Shown: positions 57,888 to 64,000 of the stretch, one piece after another | Layout: each line of letters begins with the position of its first letter | How positions within the stretch are numbered: the stretch's first letter is position 1 | From: Paenibacillus apiarius | Lineage (GTDB): Bacteria; Bacillota; Bacilli; Paenibacillales; Paenibacillaceae | Reading direction: 5' to 3' | Assembly: GCF_017052585.1 (NCBI RefSeq) | Contig: NZ_JAFFHZ010000002.1 | Coordinates: 124,001 to 188,000, forward strand | Length of the DNA stretch: 64,000 nucleotides | Made by a program: the position numbers and the translations under genes | The notes under the pieces: generated by a model | Database searches by the model: none | Told to the model about the DNA's origin: nothing | The model's input: the letters and a program-made list of their open reading frames with translations, nothing else

Positions 57888-59291
57888 TTAAAGTTCCTGC
57901 CCCAGTTGCGCGCGTGGAAGATAAATATGAACCTTCGTTCCTTGTCCCGCCCCGCTGTCTATCTTTAACTGTCCCTGGTGCAGCTTGACGATCTCATAAC
58001 ATATGGATAGTCCCAGGCCGCTTCCTGCAGCGCTGTTGTTCCCCTTGTAAAACTTTTGCAAGACATGCTCGATGTCCTCCTCCGCAATTCCCGCTCCCGT
58101 ATCCTCGACGGCAATGATGATCTGTTCCTGAGTCGAGTGGGCGCGCACGGTAATGATTCCATCAGGACCAGTAAACTTAAGGGAGTTGTCCAATAGATTA
58201 ATGAGCACTTGCTTCAACCGATTTTCGTCAGCGTGAATGACGGGCAATGTCTCGTCTGCCTGCACCTCCAACGAAATGCCCTGTCTGGCAGCTCTTGGAG
58301 CCAGCTGTTTTCCGATATGCCGCAGCAAGTCCGCAAGATGAAGCGGGGTGCGGGACAGCACGATTCGCCCATTGTCCAGCTTGGACAGATCCAGTAATTC
58401 ATCCACCAGCTCGGTCAGCCTGTCTGTTTCTGATTCGATAATGTCAAGCCCGTCTGCAAGCATCGCCTCACCGGCCTTCTTATCCGACTTCAAGGTTACT
58501 ACCCACCCTTTAATGGACGTTAACGGAGTGCGAATCTCATGGGAGACGGATGAAATGAAATCGTTTTTGAGCTGTTCGTTTCGCCGTATTTTGGCCGCCA
58601 TCGCATTGAACGTATCCGCCAGCGTTCCCAGCTCGTCCCGGTACCGTTTTTTTGCTCTTGCCGTGAAATCCCCTTCAGCCATTCGTTCAGCTGCCAGCTT
58701 AAGCTCCGTAATGGAGCCCGTAATTGTCCTCGACAGGAAAATGCCAAGTACGGCAACAATCGCAACCACAACGATACCGACGGAAATAAATAGGACGGAA
58801 ATATAGCGGACGGTTGCCGTCGTGGCGGATAATGATGTGACGAATCTTACCGCCCCCACAGTCATATCCTTAGCCTGCAACGGATAAGATACCGCTAATA
58901 CGGTGTCGTTAGCGGATGGCTCATGTCCCCTCCAGGTTCCGGCGGTGCCGCTGCATGCCTCTTGCACATCCGGATAACCGCTCATATTTTTGCCGGCTGG
59001 GGCGCCGGCAGAGTCCTGAAGAAGCTGTCCGGAAGAACTGATAATCTGCACCTGCGCGGCGGTATTTTGCGAAAAACCGCCTAATAGCCGTTCGGATTGC
59101 TTCTCTAAATCCTCATCGCTGAAATATTGATGAAAAAAAGAAGCGGATATTTCCGCTTGATTCATCAGGGTGCGTTCCACATTGTGATTGTAGTAATAGT
59201 TTACCGACGCAATCAGAAAAATTTCCAAAATAGATACCGTAATTAAAATGACGGCAAAATAACTTCCCACTAATCTTTTTTGGATGCCCAA
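57888..59291 (-). CDS. Sensor histidine kinase with HAMP domain
   Basis: 467 aa. Two membrane segments (about 8-30 and 164-187) flank a ~130-residue extracellular domain of no recognised type. HAMP follows (about 188-240), then His251 in SSVSHEIRTPL and an ATPase domain with DNSLKF, DTGAGI and GSGLGLSI. It resembles PhoR/WalK-class kinases but has no cytoplasmic PAS domain. Its ATG lies four bases after the stop of the regulator gene, so they form a pair. The signal is unknown. Confidence 0.92.
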   Translation of the reverse strand: MGIQKRLVGSYFAVILITVSILEIFLIASVNYYYNHNVERTLMNQAEISASFFHQYFSDEDLEKQSERLLGGFSQNTAAQVQIISSSGQLLQDSAGAPAGKNMSGYPDVQEACSGTAGTWRGHEPSANDTVLAVSYPLQAKDMTVGAVRFVTSLSATTATVRYISVLFISVGIVVVAIVAVLGIFLSRTITGSITELKLAAERMAEGDFTARAKKRYRDELGTLADTFNAMAAKIRRNEQLKNDFISSVSHEIRTPLTSIKGWVVTLKSDKKAGEAMLADGLDIIESETDRLTELVDELLDLSKLDNGRIVLSRTPLHLADLLRHIGKQLAPRAARQGISLEVQADETLPVIHADENRLKQVLINLLDNSLKFTGPDGIITVRAHSTQEQIIIAVEDTGAGIAEEDIEHVLQKFYKGNNSAAGSGLGLSICYEIVKLHQGQLKIDSGAGQGTKVHIYLPRAQLGQEL

Positions 59292-59295
59292 AATC

Positions 59296-60000
59296 TCATT
59301 CGTCCTTTCTCCAACGGTATCCCCGTCCCCAGACGGTTTCGATCAGCCGCGGCTTGGAGCAGTCATCTTCAATCTTTTCTCTCAGCTTGCGAACGTGAAC
59401 ATCAACCGTCTTGGGATCTCCGACAAAATTCACTCCCCAAATAAGGTTCAGCAGGTCGTTTCTGGATAAGGCTATATCGGGATATTCCAAAAACACCTTA
59501 ATCATTTGGTATTCCTTCGGTGTCAATTCGATTAAACAGCCGTCTTTAAATAACTTGTTGGCATCCAGATCAAGCCGGATCGCCCCAGACTCGAGCACCT
59601 TTCTTGGAGGCCCCGCCGCATAGCGGGTACGGCGCAGCACCGTTCTAATCCTCGCGATGAGCTCTAATGGATTGAACGGCTTGACGATGTAATCGTCAGC
59701 ACCGAGCTCAAGCCCCCTGATCTTGTCCAAGTCTTGTCCGCGCGCAGTAAGAAAGACAATGACGATGTAGGGATCGATTTCTCTTAGCTTCCTGCATAAC
59801 TCAAAACCATCTATATCGGGCAGCATGATGTCCAGAACCACTACGTCCGGCCGTGTTGCGGCGAGACTTTGCAGTGCCGCCGCTCCAAGGGCAGACTCCG
59901 TGACCGTGAATCCGCTTCTTTCCAAATTAATTGACACAAAACGTCTTATATTGTCATCGTCCTCAACGATGAGCACATGGTTGCGGTGTGAAGATTCCAT
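59296..60000 (-). CDS. OmpR-family response regulator
   Basis: 234 aa from ATG at 59998-60000, which has GGGGAGG five bases upstream; an ATG at 60030 would add ten residues and lacks such a site. Receiver domain with phospho-acceptor Asp57 (VVLDIMLPDIDG) and YIVKPFNPLELI; DNA-binding winged helix ending VRKLREKIEDDCSKPRLIETVWGRGYRW. Partner of the kinase gene that follows directly. A terminator at 60055-60085 separates it from the M-box transcript upstream, although read-through would make it part of that transcript. Confidence 0.93.
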   Translation of the reverse strand: MESSHRNHVLIVEDDDNIRRFVSINLERSGFTVTESALGAAALQSLAATRPDVVVLDIMLPDIDGFELCRKLREIDPYIVIVFLTARGQDLDKIRGLELGADDYIVKPFNPLELIARIRTVLRRTRYAAGPPRKVLESGAIRLDLDANKLFKDGCLIELTPKEYQMIKVFLEYPDIALSRNDLLNLIWGVNFVGDPKTVDVHVRKLREKIEDDCSKPRLIETVWGRGYRWRKDE

Positions 60001-60054
60001 TGCAGCCTCCCCAAAGCCCGATGAATCCAATTCATTGGGCGAATAATGACGAAT

Positions 60055-60085
60055 AAAAAAAGCTCTCCCTGACGTCAGGGAGAGC
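60055..60085 (-). terminator. Terminator downstream of the small ORF
   Basis: On the minus strand GCTCTCCCTGACGTCAGGGA forms most of a perfect palindromic stem, completed by GAGC and followed by TTTTTTT. It closes the M-box transcript before the two-component system. Confidence 0.9.
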
Positions 60086-60132
60086 CGACTGTATTCATTG
60101 ATCTCGTTCGCTCATTAGGCAAATACGCATAT

Positions 60133-60273
60133 TTAAATAGACCTGCTCTTGCAGTGAGAGCCGCCGGGAATATACGTAAGGGAAACATTCGAGAGCGAAG
60201 AGAACACAGTTCTCCCTTCATGCATGGTAGTAATGATGATTGTAATATTCACTATACTCGGAAGACTATCCAT
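60133..60273 (-). CDS. 46-aa small protein under the M-box riboswitch
   Basis: The minus-strand frame has an ATG at 60271-60273 with GGGGGG about ten bases upstream, and lies between the M-box terminator (60309-60333) and a second strong terminator (60055-60085), so it is the only reading frame of any size on that unit. The peptide begins MDSLPSIVNITIIITTMHEG and ends GGSHCKSRSI: a hydrophobic N-terminal third with no clear membrane helix, then a polar tail. I recognise no family. It may be a small Mg2+-stress protein, or the unit may be noncoding. Confidence 0.5.
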   Translation of the reverse strand: MDSLPSIVNITIIITTMHEGRTVFSSLSNVSLTYIPGGSHCKSRSI

Positions 60274-60308
60274 TCGGAAGTTTCCCCCCTTTTCTAAATA
60301 AAATGAAA

Positions 60309-60333
60309 TACCCTCTAGAATGACTAGAGGGTA
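60309..60333 (-). terminator. Riboswitch-controlled terminator
   Basis: TACCCTCTAG and CTAGAGGGTA are perfectly complementary (ten pairs, five-base loop) and followed on the minus strand by TTTCATTTTATTT. It lies directly after the M-box and just before the ribosome-binding site of the small ORF, the usual place for Mg2+-dependent termination. Confidence 0.8.
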
Positions 60334-60364
60334 AGTAATGAATGCGCACAAAAAAACATCCCGT

Positions 60365-60537
60365 TCCCCCAAGCCGAGTTTTGGCACTATACAACGTAAA
60401 GAGAAGCATTCATCTCTTAGCCACCTTATGAAAAGCCTTAATCCGGCAATCCCTGTTCTACCCATTGGCATCTTTCGATGTTTCCGGGCAGTGGCCTGTA
60501 TTTGTATAGGAGCCTCACCTAACGAGGACATATCTAT
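60365..60537 (-). promoter_or_regulatory. M-box (ykoK leader) magnesium riboswitch
   Basis: The minus strand carries the conserved M-box core in order: CGTTAGGTGAGGCTCCTATA, GGCCACTGCCCGGAAAC, GCCAATGGGT, AAGGTGGCTAA and the 3' element AGTGCCAAAACTC. These match the ykoK/mgtE leader RNA, which folds on binding Mg2+ and terminates transcription. Promoter and terminator are placed as expected. In Bacillus the class controls Mg2+ transporters such as mgtE; here no transporter follows. Confidence 0.92.
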
Positions 60538-60546
60538 TACTTCTGA

Positions 60547-60575
60547 ATCGTATCCCTATCGCTTGCAATTGTCAA
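60547..60575 (-). promoter_or_regulatory. SigA-type promoter of the M-box transcript
   Basis: On the minus strand TTGACA (60570-60575), a 17-base spacer and TACGAT (60547-60552). The start point would fall at about 60540, right at the 5' edge of the riboswitch. Confidence 0.8.
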
Positions 60576-60724
60576 TAGCCAGGGCGAAAATCATAACGAT
60601 TTGACCAAGTGAGTAAATCTCTGTAAAGGAAAGGTTTGCTCTTTATCCTCTTGACGACTGCAAAGAAATAAAGGCCGTCTAATGTCAATATCTTTTACTT
60701 TTACTCTGCCTTACTATTATTTGT

Positions 60725-62797
60725 CTATTGGTAACGAATTCCGAACTTCGTGCCAGCCTCGCCTGCGAATACGACTGTTCCGCTTTGCGGCAGCACGACC
60801 TTGTTCTTGCCGCTGACGACCGTATCGTTCATGCAAGCGCCTTTTTGATCGTATACGGCGAAGGCGCCGGTTTCCGGCATCTCAACCAGCATCGTCTTTC
60901 CTGCGGCTGCCGCAGGAATGCTGTACCATTTGGCGTGCCCATCCGCTTGGACGGTAACGGAAGATTGCTTGCCGGCATAGAGCGGCTTTACAGCCTCTTC
61001 GCGAACATACAAGCTGCCGGCTACATCCAGATATTCTATGCCATTTTTCGTATAGAAGTTGTGTTCCATCGCATCTCTGCTGCCCAGAAACGGGATATGC
61101 AGCTCGCTGACCGCCTTATCCGCCCCTTTTATCTTTTTATTCGCCCAATAGCCAGGAGCGTCTTTAACGGTGGCGACTTGAATGGAAGGCATAGAGATGA
61201 AATACCACATCGATGTATATTTTTCGTTGACTGCATAATATTTCTTGCCTTCACGATTCGCCCATGCCGCAGCCGCATCTGCCGATAATGGATTGGCTTC
61301 AAGCTTCTCGGCAGTATATTGCGACAGCGCCGTCTGTCCAAGGCCCGGCAAGGCGGAATACGTTCTAACCCATAAATAGGTCCGTCCATTGTCCTCTGTA
61401 ACAAAGCTGGCCTTTTCGCTTCCATCCGCATTAACGAAAGAGCCATCAGCGGTATACGTGTATTTCGCAACGGGATATTCAGGCAGCATAATCATGGATA
61501 CGGACAGCTCGCCATCAGCGCTGACTTCTATCTTGGCCAATTGGTTGAAAGCGCCGTAAATGCCTGCGTTCTTCGCGACTTCCTGCGGCATGTTTGCCTT
61601 TACGGGCACGCCATGCGACTTCGCCGGTTTCCGTTCTTTAATAACGCCCTTCTCTTGCAGCGCGCTAAGCAGCATCTCATTCGCAAATACTTGAGCGGTC
61701 ATGCTGTCGCCGCCCGAGGGGAGAACGGCTGCTGCCATGTTATGCTCCGGAAGAACGACCAGCGATGAATGATACAGTATCGTATCGCCGCCTTTCGTGA
61801 GCGCCTTAATGCCGTAATCGCTGAATGGGAACATGTTCACGCTATCCCAGCCGAGCCCGAATGCGAATGACGAATCGGCATCTTCCGGCCACATGCCTCT
61901 TTTGTACTCTTCTTGCTCCATTGCCTTTACCGATTGGTCAGAAAGAATGCCGTCTGCTTGCCCTGTGAAGATCTTTGCAAACGAAGCGATATCTTCGGCT
62001 GTTGAATAAATGCCGCCCGTTCCGATGACATTTACGGTGTCTCTTGGAAGCTGCCCTTCATAAGTTGGATAATAGAGTCCCGCCATCCTGGCTGGATCTA
62101 TCTGCTCCAGCGGCGTCTTCGTATTTGTCATGCCTAAGGGCGCCGTAAAATACTTGTGTATAAATGATGTGAAGTCCATGCCGCTTACTCTCTCAACCAG
62201 AATCTCAGCTAACGTAAAGCCGTCGTTGCAATACACCGAGAACGCGCCCGGATCCGCCTTTAGGCTTTGAACAGCCAGTTGTTCCAATAATGCATCATGC
62301 GCATGGGTATCGTTATCGTCGAACAACATGGCACTTCCAAGTGTTGCTCCGCCAAGACCGGAGGAATGGTTCAACAACATGCGCGGAGTAATTCGTTTGT
62401 AACGATCGTCTTTCATTTTAAAGTCGGATATATAACCTGCTACCGGCGCATCCAAATTCACCTTTCCTTCATCCACCAGCTTCATCACTGCAGCCGCGGC
62501 AAACATCTTGCTCGTAGATCCTACCCCATACATCGTATCGGCAGTCAATCCCGTGTTCCCCTCTTTATCGTTCGTGCCGGAATGGCCTGATACGACGATA
62601 TTGCCGTTATCAATGAGCGCGTACTGCACGCTCGTGATACCGTAAGTCTCCGTTAAAAGCGCGGCCTTCTCAGCGGCTATTTTCCGAGTTTCATCATAGC
62701 CAGGTTCATTGTTGTTGCTTGCCGCCAGCGCCATCATCGGAGCGAGCATGGATAGCACCAGCGCCACTGCCAGCGTCCAAGCCAGTCTTTTTCTCAT
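60725..62797 (-). CDS. Secreted serine hydrolase, beta-lactamase/class C PBP family
   Basis: 690 aa. A signal peptide (basic start, hydrophobic 8-24, cleavage near MALAA-SN) directs export. The beta-lactamase-type domain (about 35-390) has catalytic STSK ([10 protein letters not shown]), YCND as the second motif and KGG ([12 protein letters not shown]) as the third. The remaining ~300 residues form an extra C-terminal region, beta-rich in appearance, with no membrane anchor. Family members are D-amino peptidases, esterases or transacylases. It is unrelated in detail to the membrane hydrolase at 41444-42985. Monocistronic. Confidence 0.88.
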   Translation of the reverse strand: MRKRLAWTLAVALVLSMLAPMMALAASNNNEPGYDETRKIAAEKAALLTETYGITSVQYALIDNGNIVVSGHSGTNDKEGNTGLTADTMYGVGSTSKMFAAAAVMKLVDEGKVNLDAPVAGYISDFKMKDDRYKRITPRMLLNHSSGLGGATLGSAMLFDDNDTHAHDALLEQLAVQSLKADPGAFSVYCNDGFTLAEILVERVSGMDFTSFIHKYFTAPLGMTNTKTPLEQIDPARMAGLYYPTYEGQLPRDTVNVIGTGGIYSTAEDIASFAKIFTGQADGILSDQSVKAMEQEEYKRGMWPEDADSSFAFGLGWDSVNMFPFSDYGIKALTKGGDTILYHSSLVVLPEHNMAAAVLPSGGDSMTAQVFANEMLLSALQEKGVIKERKPAKSHGVPVKANMPQEVAKNAGIYGAFNQLAKIEVSADGELSVSMIMLPEYPVAKYTYTADGSFVNADGSEKASFVTEDNGRTYLWVRTYSALPGLGQTALSQYTAEKLEANPLSADAAAAWANREGKKYYAVNEKYTSMWYFISMPSIQVATVKDAPGYWANKKIKGADKAVSELHIPFLGSRDAMEHNFYTKNGIEYLDVAGSLYVREEAVKPLYAGKQSSVTVQADGHAKWYSIPAAAAGKTMLVEMPETGAFAVYDQKGACMNDTVVSGKNKVVLPQSGTVVFAGEAGTKFGIRYQ

Positions 62798-62879
62798 TTT
62801 GTTGCCTCCCAGTATTCATTGTGTTAATCATCTATATTACGAATGACGTGCGCCAATCGTTCAATTACTGGTTAATAAC

Positions 62880-62927
62880 AAAAAAGCGTGCAATCTCTGC
62901 ATCTATTGATACAAAGGTTGCACGCTG
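62880..62927 (-). terminator. Terminator after the GNAT gene
   Basis: On the minus strand AGCGTGCAA and TTGCACGCT arms with a loop of about 25 bases are followed by TTTTTT. It lies about 28 bases beyond the stop codon at 62955. Confidence 0.8.
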
Positions 62928-62954
62928 AAAGCCGAGCATACTAGCGGCTCAATG

Positions 62955-63797
62955 TCATTGAACTTCCAACATATTTCTATTCTCATACACCAAGATGTTG
63001 CACACCTCTCTGAATCCGGCACGCCGATATAGGTTTGCGCCTGCCTCTGACGCTTGAAGCACACATAGCCCGTCATAGCTGTTCTTGATCTCTGATAAAA
63101 TAGAGTTGAACATGGCGGAGCCCAGCCCTTTTTTCCGCTGCTCTGGCAGCGTCGCTATATCATAAATTCCAACGCTGCTGTTAGAATACATTGAAGATCC
63201 TATGCATGCTGCCTTTTCATTCATGAACCCGATAAATAATTTCAGATCTGAATGATTGTATAACGTTGATTCTGAAAGGCTATCGTAGTACTTTCTCACA
63301 TTAACGCCTTCCATACTATTCCCGAATAAAGAAGACAAGGCGGCCCCAAATTGTCTTACTTCCATAGGTGAACTGACTCGTCTGACCGAAAAGCCATCCG
63401 GCATTTCCGCGGCGGGGTGCAAGTCCGATGTATATGCATACATGCCGATATTGACTTCGGAGAGAAACAAGCCATGCTTCACGATTGCTTGCCGGGTGCT
63501 ATCTCTTATATTGTCCCAGCACCATAACGACATTGGGAAATTCTTATCCGTAAAATAGTCCACCGTTTCATGAAGCAGACGCTGATCATCTGCGCTATCT
63601 GTGAACAAGACACCGATATTGAACGTATCTGCCGGCATGCCGCAATCTACATATAGGAATTCATCCGTTTCTTTGATGAACATTCCTGTGCTTTTACTTG
63701 CAACATACGAAACCTTGTGTACAAAGTTTTGTTGAATCATTGCAGCCATTTTTTGATCGTTCATGTGAACCTCATCATTGGCATTCTTATATTTCAT
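62955..63797 (-). CDS. GNAT-family acetyltransferase
   Basis: 280 aa from the ATG at 63795-63797, eight bases after AAGGAG; a GTG at 63806 overlaps that site. The C-terminal half (about 135-275) is a GNAT domain: IYDIATLPEQRKKGLGSAMFNSIL is the acetyl-CoA-binding segment and LCVLQASEAGANLYRRAGFREV the following strand and helix. The N-terminal ~130 residues form a second, non-GNAT or degenerate GNAT half. The substrate is unknown. Confidence 0.87.
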   Translation of the reverse strand: MKYKNANDEVHMNDQKMAAMIQQNFVHKVSYVASKSTGMFIKETDEFLYVDCGMPADTFNIGVLFTDSADDQRLLHETVDYFTDKNFPMSLWCWDNIRDSTRQAIVKHGLFLSEVNIGMYAYTSDLHPAAEMPDGFSVRRVSSPMEVRQFGAALSSLFGNSMEGVNVRKYYDSLSESTLYNHSDLKLFIGFMNEKAACIGSSMYSNSSVGIYDIATLPEQRKKGLGSAMFNSILSEIKNSYDGLCVLQASEAGANLYRRAGFREVCNILVYENRNMLEVQ

Positions 63798-64000
63798 TCC
63801 AATCACTCCTTAAAAATGTTGATTTAAGGAATGCAAGTCTGCGTTCTAAACAAGGTAGACAGTCAGAATGAATGTCGGCGATCATTTATTTATCTCCATG
63901 CAACCATCGCCATTTGTTTATCGTGCAGACATTGCATGGAGTTCCGTGAAGATAATAGCCGAAGGAAAAAACATGTACTCGCCTCCCCCTATCATAATTA
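63798..64000. other. Upstream region of the GNAT gene at the window edge
   Basis: No gene, repeat or regulatory structure was recognised; the promoter of the GNAT gene should be here. Confidence 0.3.

Noticed and set aside
60133-60531. 132-codon minus-strand frame covering the M-box
   Set aside because: The first two thirds are the riboswitch and terminator; only the last 46 codons, with their own ribosome-binding site, could be translated.
1-64000. tRNA, rRNA, CRISPR array or insertion sequence
   Set aside because: No tRNA/rRNA-like sequence, no regularly spaced repeat array and no transposase frame was recognised. The only large repeats are NRPS modules.

Overview
The window looks like chromosomal DNA of a Paenibacillus, most likely Paenibacillus thiaminolyticus or a close relative. 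Half of it (about 1-32,700, all on the minus strand) is a non-ribosomal peptide synthetase (NRPS) locus whose predicted product matches the first eight residues of paenibacterin, a 13-residue cyclic lipopeptide made by that species. Strong GGAGG ribosome-binding sites, GTG/TTG starts, many rho-independent terminators and Firmicute-type gene families (Acr3/ArsR/ArsC, KhtTU, AcuA, SEDS proteins, an M-box riboswitch) agree. Species assignment is inference.

Layout. (1) 12,802-32,691: pbtA, 6,629 codons: starter C, five modules (D-Orn, Val, Thr, D-Orn, Ser) and a terminal C domain. (2) <1-12,636: pbtB, cut by the left edge after 4,212 codons: Val, D-Lys, D-Ser and the condensation domain of the ninth module. 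Substrates come from A-domain pocket residues read by eye; D-residues come from epimerization domains and are supported by GGDS-type carrier proteins before each E domain and DCL-type condensation domains after it. Later modules, thioesterases and exporters should lie to the left. (3) 33,400-35,248: arsR-acr3-arsC with a repeated operator over the promoter. (4) 35,489-41,341: membrane-anchored phosphoesterase, a frameshifted alpha/beta hydrolase, an alcohol dehydrogenase/class II aldolase pair, a DUF421 protein and a small orphan gene. (5) 41,444-46,347: a Bce-like sensing locus (response regulator, intramembrane kinase, permease, serine hydrolase) in which the ABC ATPase gene is missing and an 18-codon reading frame sits in its place. 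(6) 46,688-50,417: acuA, divergent from a CBS-GGDEF operon with a structured leader, a broken VOC-family gene and a tandem P-loop ATPase. (7) 50,557-54,816: KhtTU-type K+/H+ antiporter, a LysR regulator divergent from a DJ-1/PfpI protein, and a PAP2 phosphatase. (8) 54,858-60,000: two tandem SEDS cell-wall proteins, a lipoprotein and a second two-component system. (9) 60,055-60,575: an M-box Mg2+ riboswitch with promoter and terminator whose only evident target is a 46-codon reading frame. (10) 60,725-63,797: secreted serine hydrolase and a GNAT acetyltransferase.

The most unusual points are the orphan M-box with its small ORF, the ATPase-less Bce-like locus, and the PbtA/PbtB junction, where a complete C domain is followed by a second, half C domain at the start of PbtB. 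No tRNA, rRNA, CRISPR array or intact insertion sequence was recognised.
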